Part shown: positions 43,967-52,442 of the stretch, piece after piece
How positions within the stretch are numbered: position 1 is the stretch's first letter
Layout of the letters: each line of letters begins with the position of its first letter
Source: Gordonia prachuapensis
Lineage (GTDB): Bacteria; Actinomycetota; Actinomycetes; Mycobacteriales; Mycobacteriaceae
Direction of reading: 5' to 3'
Assembly (NCBI RefSeq): GCF_036350515.1
Contig: NZ_JAZDUE010000006.1
Span: 1-64,000, forward strand
DNA: 64,000 bases
The notes under the pieces: model-generated
What the model was told of the DNA's origin: nothing
Databases searched by the model: none
The model's input: only the letters and a program-made list of their open reading frames with translations
Made by a program: the position numbers and the translations under genes

Positions 43967-45490
43967 CTAGGTGCGGTCGGTGTCGTCGGGGGTGCTGTCG
44001 GCGTCATCGAGGGTGCCGTCGGCATCATCCGGGGTGCCGTCGGCATCATCCGGGGTGCCGTCGGCATCATCCGGGGTGCCGTCGGCATCATCCGGGGTGC
44101 CGTCGGCGTCATCGTCCGGGGTGCCGTCGGCGTCATCGTCCGGGGTGCCGTCGGCGTCATCGTCCGGGGTGCCGTCGGCGTCATCATCCGGGGTGCCGTC
44201 GGCGTCATCATCCGGGGTTCCGTCGGCGTCATCATCCGGGGTTCCGTCGGCGTCATCATCCGGGGTGCCGTCGGCGTCATCCGGGGTGCCGTCGGCGTCA
44301 TCCGGGGTGCCGTCGGCGTCATCCGGGGTTCCGTCGGCATCGGGGGTGTCGGATTCGAGCACCCACGCGTCGGAGGAACTCGACGATTCGAGGGGTTCGC
44401 CCTGCGCGTCGCGGGGGGTGTGGCGGGCGATCGCGGCGGCGAGCGCCGCCTCTGCGGCGCTCGAGGTCCGGCCGGCGGCCTGCGCCTCGGCCTCGACGTC
44501 GTGGTCCGGCCCGTCCTCGCGGTCGTCGACATACCCGATCGCGCCGAGCGCTTCCAGCTCCGCTGCGCGCTCCGGGTGATAGATCGAGAGCCCCTGCTCA
44601 CGCCCCCGCGGGGCGAGCACGAAGTAGGCTGCCGCGCAGGCGAAGACCAACACGGCCGTGAACACGTTGATGCGGGTGCCGAAGATGTGGGTCGCCGGGT
44701 CGGTCCGCATCAGCTCGATGCCGAACCGTCCGACGCAATAACCGGCGACGTAGAGAGCGAACAAACGGCCGTGCCCGATGCGGAAGTACCGGTCGACGAG
44801 GACCAGCACGATCACGACGAAGATGTTCCACAGCATCTCGTAGAGGAACGTCGGGTGGACGACCGCGACGACGACCCCGTTGGATGTGCCCGCGATCAGG
44901 CCCGGATCGGCGAACCCGCTGGAGTCGACCCGTTCGTAGATCTCCAGACCCCACGGGAGCGTGGTCTCCGCGCCGTAGAGTTCCTGGTTGAAGTAGTTGC
45001 CGAGACGGCCGATCGCCTGTGCGAGCAGGATGGCCGGGGCGAGTGCGTCGCCGAACGGCGGCAGTTTGATGCCGTGCCGACGCGCCCCGATCCATGCGCC
45101 GAGCGCACCGAAAGCCACGGCGCCCCAGATGCCGAGACCGCCGTCCCAGATCTTGAGCGCATCGATCGGCTCCTTGGGACCGTCACCGAAGTAGGTCTGC
45201 CAATCCGTGGCGACGTGATACAGCCGACCGCCGATCAAACCGAACGGGACCGCCCAGATCGCGACGTCGAGGACCTCACCCTCCTGGCCTCCGCGGGCCT
45301 TCCAGCGACGATTGCCCCAGAAGACGGCGACGATGATTCCGGCGATGATGCACAGCGCATACGCGCGGATCGGGAACGGACCCAGATTCCAGACCCCTTC
45401 GGGAGGGCTGGGGATGTAGGCCAGAATGGCCGCTGTCGAATGTGTCGTTCCGTCGATCATCGGCCCAGCAAGGGGTGTCGGCACCGTCAC
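43967..45490 (-). CDS. lgt: Prolipoprotein diacylglyceryl transferase with long Asp-rich repeat tail
   Basis: 507 residues. The first 300 form the seven-helix Lgt enzyme, with FPIRAYALCIIAGIIVA, LIGGRLYHVATDWQTYF (the conserved His-Gly box region) and AQAIGRLGNYFNQELYGAET with the Lgt signature GRxGNFxNxE. It attaches diacylglycerol from phosphatidylglycerol to the Cys of prolipoproteins. The tail after about 320 is acidic and disordered, ending in 14 copies of ADGTPDD or ADGTPDDD plus two variants. Lgt follows trpA by 34 bp and so is probably part of the trp transcript, as in mycobacteria. Confidence 0.93.
   Translation of the reverse strand: MTVPTPLAGPMIDGTTHSTAAILAYIPSPPEGVWNLGPFPIRAYALCIIAGIIVAVFWGNRRWKARGGQEGEVLDVAIWAVPFGLIGGRLYHVATDWQTYFGDGPKEPIDALKIWDGGLGIWGAVAFGALGAWIGARRHGIKLPPFGDALAPAILLAQAIGRLGNYFNQELYGAETTLPWGLEIYERVDSSGFADPGLIAGTSNGVVVAVVHPTFLYEMLWNIFVVIVLVLVDRYFRIGHGRLFALYVAGYCVGRFGIELMRTDPATHIFGTRINVFTAVLVFACAAAYFVLAPRGREQGLSIYHPERAAELEALGAIGYVDDREDGPDHDVEAEAQAAGRTSSAAEAALAAAIARHTPRDAQGEPLESSSSSDAWVLESDTPDADGTPDDADGTPDDADGTPDDADGTPDDDADGTPDDDADGTPDDDADGTPDDDADGTPDDDADGTPDDDADGTPDDDADGTPDDADGTPDDADGTPDDADGTPDDADGTLDDADSTPDDTDRT
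43980..44342 (-). repeat. 21/24-bp tandem repeat array in the lgt 3' end
   Basis: Fourteen near-perfect units of 21 bp (ADGTPDD) or 24 bp (ADGTPDDD), plus two diverged units at the 3' end, all kept in frame. The 24-bp units form a central block of seven, with 21-bp units on both sides, which points to slippage and unequal exchange. The copy number is likely to vary between strains. Confidence 0.9.
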
Positions 45491-45524
45491 GCTGCCACCC
45501 TAGCCGACGGTGAGACGTCGGAGA

Positions 45525-46349
45525 TCAGGGTGCCGCCGGCGCCGGAGAGCGTACCCCGTCGGCCAGTTCGGCGACCAGCGATCCCAAGGCGTCGGTGCCG
45601 GTCTTGGCAGCGCTCACCAGCGCGGACCCCACGATGACACCATCGGCATAGCCAGCGATCTCCGCCGCCTGGGCGCCGCTGCGTACCCCGAGCCCCACGC
45701 CGATCGGGATGTCGGAGTGGGCGCGGACCCGGGCACAGAGTTCCGGCGCGGCGTCGGAGACGGCATCACGTGCTCCGGTGACACCCATGGTGGATGCGGC
45801 ATAGATGAAGCCCCGCGAGACATCGACGGTCATCGCCAGGCGTTCCTCGGTCGAGGACGGCGCGATCAGGTAGATGCGGTCCAGGTCGTGCTCGTCCGAC
45901 GCCGCATGCCAGGCGGCCCCTTCTTCGGGGATCAGGTTGGGGGTGATGATGCCGGCTCCGCCGGCGTTGGACAGATCACGCGCGAAGCGGTCGACTCCGT
46001 ACTGGAGGATCGGGTTCCAGTAGCTCATCACGACGGCCTGCCCGCCGGCGTCGGCGATCGCGGCCACGGCGGTGATCACGTCTCGCACCCGCACACCGTT
46101 GCTGAGCGCGGTGTCGGCGGCCTCCTGGATGGTCGGGCCGTCCATCACCGGGTCGGAGTACGGCACGCCGACCTCGATGATGTCGCAGCCGGCCGCCACC
46201 ATCGTCCGGAAGAAGTCGACGGACTCGTCGACCGTGGGGTATCCGACCGGCAGATATCCGATGAGGGCGCTGTGGCCCTCGTCGCGGCAACGCGCGAAGG
46301 TCGGCCCCAGCCGTGAGGGCGCGGTCTTGGCGATCGGCGCGGCGCTCAT
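45525..46349 (-). CDS. trpA: Tryptophan synthase alpha chain
   Basis: 274 residues. DIIEVGVPYSDPVMDGPTIQ contains the catalytic Glu, YLPVGYPTVDESVDFF the early conserved block with the second catalytic Asp region, and the phosphate-binding end is GVGLGVRSGAQAAEIAGYAD. It cleaves indole-3-glycerol phosphate to indole, passed to TrpB. ATG 46349 overlaps the trpB stop as ATGA. Confidence 0.96.
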   Translation of the reverse strand: MSAAPIAKTAPSRLGPTFARCRDEGHSALIGYLPVGYPTVDESVDFFRTMVAAGCDIIEVGVPYSDPVMDGPTIQEAADTALSNGVRVRDVITAVAAIADAGGQAVVMSYWNPILQYGVDRFARDLSNAGGAGIITPNLIPEEGAAWHAASDEHDLDRIYLIAPSSTEERLAMTVDVSRGFIYAASTMGVTGARDAVSDAAPELCARVRAHSDIPIGVGLGVRSGAQAAEIAGYADGVIVGSALVSAAKTGTDALGSLVAELADGVRSPAPAAP

Positions 46350-47665
46350 GTCGTCTCCCCTGTCTGCTCGCCTCCGGCCGCGGCCTCGTCCTGTGAGGGC
46401 GGCTTGTCGAACAGGTGGAACCATCGGGCGGCGGTGTCGACGTCCTTGTCGCCGCGGCCGGACAAACTGACGACGATGATCGCCCCCTCGCCCAGTTCCT
46501 GACCGAGCTTCAGCGCGCCGGCGACCGCGTGTGCGGATTCGATGGCCGGGATGATGCCCTCGCGCCGACTCAACAGAGCCAGCGCATCCATGGCCTCGGA
46601 GTCGGTGATCGGCCGATACTCGGCTCGGCCGGTGTCCTTGAGGTAGGCGTGCTCAGGGCCGACGCCGGGATAGTCGAGTCCGGCCGAGATCGAGTGCGAC
46701 TCGATCGTCTGGCCGTCCTCGTCCTGCAGCAGATAGGAGTAGGCGCCCTGGAAGGCGCCCGGCGTCCCACCGGTGAATGTGGCTGCGTGCCGTCCGGTCT
46801 CGACGCCGTCGCCGGCAGCTTCGTAGCCCACCAGGCGCACGTCGGGGTCGTCGATGAACGGGTGGAAGATGCCGATGGCGTTGGAGCCGCCGCCGACGCA
46901 GGCCACGACGGCGTCGGGCAGACGTTCGGCTTGTTCGACGATCTGGGCGCGGGCCTCGAGACCGACGACGCGCTGCAGATCGCGCACCATCGTCGGGAAC
47001 GGGTGCGGCCCGGCGGCCGTGCCGAAGCAGTAATAGGTGTTGTGCGCGTTGGTGACCCAGTCGCGCATCGCCTCGTTGATGGCGTCCTTGAGGGTGGCCG
47101 AACCGTTGTCGACGGCGATCACCTCGGCGCCGAGCAGCCGCATCCGGGCGACGTTGAGCGCCTGACGGTCGGTGTCGACCCGGCCCATGTAGACAACGCA
47201 TTCGAGGCCGAGCAGCGCGCAGGCCGTCGCCGTCGCGACCCCGTGCTGACCGGCCCCGGTCTCGGCGATGACCCGCGACTTGCCCATCCGCTGCGCGAGC
47301 AGGGCCTGCCCGAGGACGTTGTTGATCTTGTGCGAACCGGTGTGGTTGAGGTCCTCGCGCTTGAGGAAGATGCGGGCCCCGCCGGCGGCCTCGCGCAGCC
47401 GCACGGCCTCGTACAGCGGCGAGGGCCGACCGGTGTAGTCGCGCTGCAGCCGGTCGAGTTCGGCGAGGAAGTCGTCGTCGGCGCGGACCTTCTCGTAGGT
47501 GGTGGTGACCTCGTCGATCACCGCCATCAGCGCTTCCGGGACATGCCGGCCGCCGTAGACGCCGAAATGACCACCCTGGTCGGGTTCGATGGACGTGCGG
47601 GAGGCAAGGCCGGCGCTCGCGGCCGGGTAGGTGCTGACGCCTGAGCTGTCGGTGTTCGCGGTCAC
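46346..47665 (-). CDS. trpB: Tryptophan synthase beta chain
   Basis: 439 residues from GTG 47665. LKREDLNHTGSHKINNVLGQ carries the PLP Lys, GRPSPLYEAVRLREAAGG lies before it, and VGGGSNAIGIFHPF is the phosphate loop. It condenses indole and serine to tryptophan with TrpA. The N-terminus has about 25 extra residues before the conserved GGHFGVYGGRHVPEALM. It follows trpC by 46 bp. Confidence 0.96.
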   Translation of the reverse strand: MTANTDSSGVSTYPAASAGLASRTSIEPDQGGHFGVYGGRHVPEALMAVIDEVTTTYEKVRADDDFLAELDRLQRDYTGRPSPLYEAVRLREAAGGARIFLKREDLNHTGSHKINNVLGQALLAQRMGKSRVIAETGAGQHGVATATACALLGLECVVYMGRVDTDRQALNVARMRLLGAEVIAVDNGSATLKDAINEAMRDWVTNAHNTYYCFGTAAGPHPFPTMVRDLQRVVGLEARAQIVEQAERLPDAVVACVGGGSNAIGIFHPFIDDPDVRLVGYEAAGDGVETGRHAATFTGGTPGAFQGAYSYLLQDEDGQTIESHSISAGLDYPGVGPEHAYLKDTGRAEYRPITDSEAMDALALLSRREGIIPAIESAHAVAGALKLGQELGEGAIIVVSLSGRGDKDVDTAARWFHLFDKPPSQDEAAAGGEQTGETT

Positions 47666-47711
47666 GGTTCTCTCGTCGTCGCTAGCGGGTTCGGGGGACG
47701 GAGAACGGCCG

Positions 47712-48530
47712 TCAGCGAACCGGTTTCGGGCAGGACGGGTGGGTACCCGCGGTGACCAGCTCGGAGACCGCGGCGCGCGGGTCACCGCTGGTGACCAGGC
47801 CCTCCCCGACCAGGACCGCGTCGGCGCCGGCGCCGGCGTAGGCGAGCAGGTCGGCGGTGCCGCGCACCCCGGACTCGGCCACTCGGATCACCTGGGTGGG
47901 CAGACCGGGCGCGATCCTGGCGAAACAGTCGCGGTCCACTTCGAGGGTCTTGAGGTTGCGGGCGTTGACGCCGACCACCGACGCACCCGCTTCCAGGGCG
48001 CGGTCGGCTTCCTCCTCGGTGTGCACCTCGACCAGGGCGGTCATGCCGAGGCTCTCGGTGCGGTCGAGCAGGGCGGCGAGCACGTTCTGTTCGAGGGCCG
48101 CGACGATCAGCAGGATGACGTCGGCGCCGTGGGCACGGGCCTCGTGGATCTGATACGGCCCGACGATGAAGTCCTTGCGCAACACCGGGATGTTCACCGC
48201 GGCGCGCACGCTGTCGAGGTCGGCCAGCGAACCACGGAAGCGACGCTCCTCGGTGAGGACGCTGATGATGCGCGCGCCGCCGGCCTCGTAGGCACTGGCG
48301 AGTTCGGCGGGATCACCGATCGCGGCCAGATCGCCACGCGACGGGCTCGCCCGCTTGACCTCGGCGATCACACCGATGCCGGGCTGACGCAAGGCGGCCA
48401 TCGCGTCCTTGGCCTCAGGGGCCTTGGCCGAGGCCGCCTTGACGGCCGCATAGTCGACGACGGCCTCACGCGCGGCAACGTCGGCTCTCACTCCCTCGAT
48501 GATGGAGTCGAGGACAGTCGGCGTACTCAC
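47712..48530 (-). CDS. trpC: Indole-3-glycerol-phosphate synthase
   Basis: 272 residues. GVIAEVKRASPSRGDLA contains the catalytic Lys, PVLRKDFIVGPYQIHEARAH a second catalytic Lys, and the end VIRVAESGVRGTADLLAYAG the phosphate site. It is a single-domain enzyme without a fused TrpF. This fits use of the HisA protein for the TrpF step in this lineage. It follows the TIGR02234 gene by 77 bp. Confidence 0.96.
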   Translation of the reverse strand: MSTPTVLDSIIEGVRADVAAREAVVDYAAVKAASAKAPEAKDAMAALRQPGIGVIAEVKRASPSRGDLAAIGDPAELASAYEAGGARIISVLTEERRFRGSLADLDSVRAAVNIPVLRKDFIVGPYQIHEARAHGADVILLIVAALEQNVLAALLDRTESLGMTALVEVHTEEEADRALEAGASVVGVNARNLKTLEVDRDCFARIAPGLPTQVIRVAESGVRGTADLLAYAGAGADAVLVGEGLVTSGDPRAAVSELVTAGTHPSCPKPVR

Positions 48531-48607
48531 GCAGTGGCCCCCTTTCGGTGTTCGTGTGTTCTCAGGGTAGACCGGCGCCGGATCTGGGCTGTGTTCGGGT
48601 TGGCCGA

Positions 48608-49480
48608 TCAGGCACCGTGTTCGCGGCGCGGTTCGGGGTCATCGGGTGTGGCGTCCGGGCCGGAGGAATCGTCGACGTCGGTGGGATCGATTCCGGTGTC
48701 CAACGCGTCCCACATCATGCGTTCGTTGGTCGTGGGTTCTTCGTTACCGTCGGCGGCCGCCGGCGTCGCAGCGGTGTCGCGGTCGGCAGCCCCGTTCGGG
48801 TCGGACCCGGTCGTGCCGGCCTCATGTCCGTCGGTCCCGGCCGCGTCCGATCGGGTGGCCGTGCGCCGCTCGTGTTCGGCGAAGATCTGGCGCTCGAGTT
48901 CCGCGCGTCGCGCTCCGGGTGTCTGGTACTTCGACGACATCCCGGAGGCGCCGCCCGCGACCCGCAGGAGCAGGATCCCGGCCATCACGGCGCACACCGC
49001 GCCCACGAGGACGACCGCGGCGGCCCAGGAGTTGGTCGTGATGAGCAAGGGCTGGAACCGCCCGGGGATCTCGGCGGCCTCGGCGGCGTAACCCGATTCG
49101 GCCCCGTCGATGATCAACGACAGCGCCGGGATCGCCGACAACACGCCGGCGGCGGCGATGAGGATGGCGAGCAGCCGCAGACCCCACCCGCGGATCGAGA
49201 AGGCGGCGAGGATGGCGGCGAGCAGGACCAGGGCAAGCGGGGTCAGCCATGGACTCCAGTCGGCGCCCTTGACCTCGAACGTGCGCGGCGGTGCCAGTCC
49301 GTCCGAGGCGAGGACACGACACCAGACCAGCCGCGACGCCGACCACAAGGCCAGCGCCGAGGCCGCCAACAGGACCGCGGCGAGCATCTGACGCCGGCGC
49401 AGGTAGGACTTCGTGGCGGCTTCGGAGACCGTCGGGGAGGCCACGGATCCCGATGCGGACGGATCGTCTGACGCGGTCAT
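48608..49480 (-). CDS. Trp-operon membrane protein, TIGR02234 (Trp_oprn_chp) family
   Basis: 290 residues with four hydrophobic helices (about 31-48, 75-92, 101-121 and 155-175), then a long acidic disordered tail from about 190 on. Family members lie between trpE and trpC in many actinobacteria (Rv1610 in M. tuberculosis) and their function is unknown. ATG 49480 overlaps the trpE stop as ATGA, so it is coupled to trpE. The tail is rich in Asp, Glu, Thr and Pro, similar in character to that of Lgt in the same run. Confidence 0.85.
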   Translation of the reverse strand: MTASDDPSASGSVASPTVSEAATKSYLRRRQMLAAVLLAASALALWSASRLVWCRVLASDGLAPPRTFEVKGADWSPWLTPLALVLLAAILAAFSIRGWGLRLLAILIAAAGVLSAIPALSLIIDGAESGYAAEAAEIPGRFQPLLITTNSWAAAVVLVGAVCAVMAGILLLRVAGGASGMSSKYQTPGARRAELERQIFAEHERRTATRSDAAGTDGHEAGTTGSDPNGAADRDTAATPAAADGNEEPTTNERMMWDALDTGIDPTDVDDSSGPDATPDDPEPRREHGA

Positions 49481-51063
49481 CGCGACGCCGCCGACTCGTC
49501 GGCCGAACCGACCCGGCGCATGGTGCCTGCCGCGGCCACGGCGTTGAGTACGGCGGTGGCCTTGTTGCGGGCCTCGTTGTACTCGTACTCGGGTTCGCTG
49601 TCGGCGACGACCCCGCCGCCGGCCTGCACGAACGCGCGTCCGTCGGCCATCAGCGCGGTCCGGATCGCTATGGCCGTGTCCGCGTCCCCGGCGAAGTCGA
49701 GGTAGCCGACGATGCCGCCGTACAGGCCGCGCCGGGTGAGTTCGTGCTCGTCGATCAGTTCCATGGCCCGCACCTTCGGCGCTCCGGTGAGGGTGCCCGC
49801 CGGGAAGCACGCGGTGACGGCGTCGAGCGCATGCTTGTCGTCGCGCAGCGTGCCGGAGACGGTCGACACCAGATGCATGACGTGGCTGTAGCGCTCCACG
49901 TGGCGGTAGTCGCTGACCTTCACCGTCCCGGGCCGGCACACCCGACCGAGGTCGTTGCGGCCGAGGTCGACGAGCATCAGGTGCTCGGCGTTCTCCTTGT
50001 CGTCCTCGACGAGGCCCTTGGCGAGGAGTTGATCCTCCTCTTCGGTGGCGCCACGCCAGCGGGTACCCGCGATCGGGTGCGTGGTCGCGACCCCGTCCGC
50101 GACGGTGACCAGCGCCTCGGGACTGCTACCGACGATGGTGAACGGCCCGCCGCCGACCGGACCCGAACCCAACGCGCCCGGCATGCGCAGCAGGTACATG
50201 TACGGGCTCGGATTGGAGGCGCGCAGCACCCGGTAGACGTCGATCGGGTCGGCGTCGGTCGCCATCTCGAAGCGCTGCGACGGGACGATCTGGAACGCCT
50301 CGCCGGCCTCGATGTCGCCGACGAGGTCGGTCACGATGTCGCTGTACTCGGCCAGGGTGCGTTGTGCCGAGTAGTCGGGCGCGGGCCGGTCGAAGTGGGA
50401 CACGGTCGACGGGGCGGGTGCGGCGAGGGCGTCGGTCATGCGGTCGAGTCGGGCAACCGCGTCGGCGTAGGCCTCCTCGACGCGGTCGTCGGAGCCGTCC
50501 CAGTTGACCGCGTTGGCGATGAGGGTGATGGTGCCCTCGTGGTGGTCGACCGCGGCGAGGTCGGTCGCCAGCAGCATCATCATGTCCGGTAGGCCCAGGT
50601 CGTCGACGGTCGTCTCGGGGAGGCGTTCCAGCCGGCGCACCATGTCGTAGGCGAAGAATCCGACGAACCCACCGGTCAGAGGTGGCATGTCGGGAAACGG
50701 GTCGGTGGCGAGCAGCTCCAGCGACTCGGCGAGGACCTGCAGCGGGTCGCCTCCCACCGGTGCACCGTTGGGCACCTCACCCCACCAGCGGGCCTGGCCG
50801 TCGACGACGGTCAGGGCCGACGGCGAACGCGCCCCGATGAACGACCACCGCGACCACGATCGCCCGTTCTCCGCCGACTCGAGGAGGAACGTGCCCTCGC
50901 GGTCGCCGGCCAGCTTGCGGTAGGCCGACAACGGTGTCTCGGAGTCGGCCAGCACCTTTCGGGTCACCGGGACCACCCGATGGTCGGCCGCGAGATCGAG
51001 GAACTCCTCGAGCGTGGTCTGGCCGGCGTGGGTGCCGGGCGCACTCTTTCCGGCGGCACTCAT
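49477..51063 (-). CDS. trpE: Anthranilate synthase component I
   Basis: 528 residues. LLESAENGRSWSRWSFIG is the tryptophan feedback-binding LLES block near 57. The chorismate domain has IVPSQRFEMATDADPIDVYR, PIAGTRWRGATEEEDQ, FPAGTLTGAPKVRAMELIDE and YGGIVGYLDFAGDADTAIAI. It makes anthranilate from chorismate with a TrpG subunit that is not encoded here. trpD is also absent, so these steps are elsewhere in the genome. ATG 51063 overlaps the stop of the tautomerase gene as ATGA. Confidence 0.95.
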   Translation of the reverse strand: MSAAGKSAPGTHAGQTTLEEFLDLAADHRVVPVTRKVLADSETPLSAYRKLAGDREGTFLLESAENGRSWSRWSFIGARSPSALTVVDGQARWWGEVPNGAPVGGDPLQVLAESLELLATDPFPDMPPLTGGFVGFFAYDMVRRLERLPETTVDDLGLPDMMMLLATDLAAVDHHEGTITLIANAVNWDGSDDRVEEAYADAVARLDRMTDALAAPAPSTVSHFDRPAPDYSAQRTLAEYSDIVTDLVGDIEAGEAFQIVPSQRFEMATDADPIDVYRVLRASNPSPYMYLLRMPGALGSGPVGGGPFTIVGSSPEALVTVADGVATTHPIAGTRWRGATEEEDQLLAKGLVEDDKENAEHLMLVDLGRNDLGRVCRPGTVKVSDYRHVERYSHVMHLVSTVSGTLRDDKHALDAVTACFPAGTLTGAPKVRAMELIDEHELTRRGLYGGIVGYLDFAGDADTAIAIRTALMADGRAFVQAGGGVVADSEPEYEYNEARNKATAVLNAVAAAGTMRRVGSADESAASR

Positions 51064-51239
51064 CCCAGCGGCTCGCCGCCGACGCCCCACTGCTGGCGGG
51101 GCACCTCGGTGATCGTCACCCACACCGAGTCCGGGTTCTTTCCGGTCGCCTTGGCATAGGCGTCGGTCACCGCCGCGATGGTCTCGCGCTTGACCCGGTC
51201 GGAGAGGCCGGGTGTCTGCGAGATCTGGATGAGGGGCAT
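51060..51239 (-). CDS. 4-oxalocrotonate tautomerase-family protein
   Basis: 59 residues, the usual 4-OT monomer size. ATG 51239 is chosen because it gives an N-terminus Met-Pro (MPLIQISQTPGLSDRVKRE); after Met removal Pro1 is the catalytic base of the family. VTDAYAKATGKNPDSVWVTI is a typical second half. It lies between hisI and trpE and overlaps trpE as ATGA. A role in amino-acid metabolism is not known; its function here is open. Confidence 0.85.
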   Translation of the reverse strand: MPLIQISQTPGLSDRVKRETIAAVTDAYAKATGKNPDSVWVTITEVPRQQWGVGGEPLG

Positions 51240-51276
51240 GTGCGCCGTCACCGCCTTTCTGGTCGTGGGCCGGACT

Positions 51277-51669
51277 TCATTCTCGCGCGTCGCCCGGGTT
51301 CGAACCGATACCCGGGGTCGGGTCGCCGGTGACCGGCAACAACGAGGGGGTGTCGAAGCAGCTGTGATTGCCGGTGTGACACGCCGCGCCGGTCTGGTCG
51401 ACGACGAGCAGGACGGTGTCGCCGTCGCAGTCCAGACGGACGTCGTGGACGTACTGGGTGTGGCCGCTGGTCTCGCCCTTCACCCAGTACTGCTGTCGCG
51501 ACCGCGAGTAGTAGGTGGCCCGGCGGGTGGTCAGGGTCTGTTCCAGGGCGGCGTCGTCCATCCACGCCATCATCAACACCGTCCCGGTGCCGCGTTCCTG
51601 CGTGACGGCGGCGAACAGTCCGTCCTCGTTGCGTTTGAGGCGGGCGGCGAGTTCGGGGTCGAGGGCCAT
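51277..51669 (-). CDS. hisI: Phosphoribosyl-AMP cyclohydrolase
   Basis: 130 residues. VLMMAWMDDAALEQTL, TYYSRSRQQYWVKGETSGHTQ and the zinc-binding Cys motif in DQTGAACHTGNHSCF are all present. It opens the purine ring of PR-AMP in histidine synthesis. There is no fused HisE domain, as is usual in actinobacteria. Its start overlaps the hisF stop by one base (TGATG). Confidence 0.95.
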   Translation of the reverse strand: MALDPELAARLKRNEDGLFAAVTQERGTGTVLMMAWMDDAALEQTLTTRRATYYSRSRQQYWVKGETSGHTQYVHDVRLDCDGDTVLLVVDQTGAACHTGNHSCFDTPSLLPVTGDPTPGIGSNPGDARE

Positions 51670-52442
51670 CAGCGCACCGTGATCCCTTCGTCCGCCATCG
51701 CCGCCTTGACGTCGCCGATGGTGAGTTCACCGAAGTGGAAGACCGACGCCGCGAGCACCGCGTCGGCTCCGGCTTGCACGGCGGGCGCGAAGTCGGCGAC
51801 CGCGCCGGCGCCACCGCTGGCGATGACCGGGACGTCGACAGCCGCCCGGACCGCGGTGAGCATCCGCAGGTCGAAGCCCTGCTTGGTGCCGTCGGCGTCC
51901 ATCGAGTTGAGGAGGATCTCCCCCACCCCCAGCTCCTGGCCCCGAACGGCCCACTCGACCGCGTCGATGCCGGTGCCGCGGCGACCGCCGTGTGTGGTGA
52001 CCTCCCACCCGGATGGGGTGGGTGGCTCGCCCTCGGGCACGGTCCGCGCATCGACAGACAGCACGATGCACTGTGACCCGAATCGTCGGCTCATCTCGGC
52101 GAGCACATCCGGTCGGGCGATGGCCGCGGTGTTGACGCCGACCTTGTCGGCGCCGGCCCGCAGCATCGTGTCGACGTCGTCGACGGTGCGGATGCCGCCG
52201 CCGACGGTGAGCGGGATGAAGATCTGGTCGGCGGTGCGTGTGACGACGTCGATCATCGTCGCGCGACCGGAGCTCGACGCAGTGACGTCGAGGAAGGTGA
52301 GTTCGTCGGCGCCTTCGGCGTCATAGCGGGCGGCCAGCTCGACGGGGTCACCCGCGTCGCGCAGGTTCTGGAAGTTGACACCCTTCACCACGCGACCGGC
52401 GTCGACGTCGAGACAGGGGATGACGCGTACCGCCACAGTCAT
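51669..52442 (-). CDS. hisF: Imidazole glycerol phosphate synthase cyclase subunit
   Basis: 257 residues from ATG 52442. The two catalytic Asp lie in VIPCLDVDAGRVVKGVNF near 11 and CIVLSVDARTVPEG near 130. Phosphate loops are TVGGGIRTVDDVDTM and VPVIASGGAGAVADF. It works with HisH to make IGP and AICAR. Its start overlaps the impA stop as ATGA. A much longer open frame upstream is a shadow of impA. Confidence 0.96.
   Translation of the reverse strand: MTVAVRVIPCLDVDAGRVVKGVNFQNLRDAGDPVELAARYDAEGADELTFLDVTASSSGRATMIDVVTRTADQIFIPLTVGGGIRTVDDVDTMLRAGADKVGVNTAAIARPDVLAEMSRRFGSQCIVLSVDARTVPEGEPPTPSGWEVTTHGGRRGTGIDAVEWAVRGQELGVGEILLNSMDADGTKQGFDLRMLTAVRAAVDVPVIASGGAGAVADFAPAVQAGADAVLAASVFHFGELTIGDVKAAMADEGITVR

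Noticed and set aside
43980..44342. Short regular repeats as a possible CRISPR array
   Set aside because: The units of 21/24 bp have no spacers and form the coding tail of lgt.
43799..45637. A 612-codon plus-strand open frame with repeats of VGVIIRGA type
   Set aside because: It is the antisense shadow of the lgt repeat tail and lgt itself; the minus frame has the Lgt domain motifs and a proper start.
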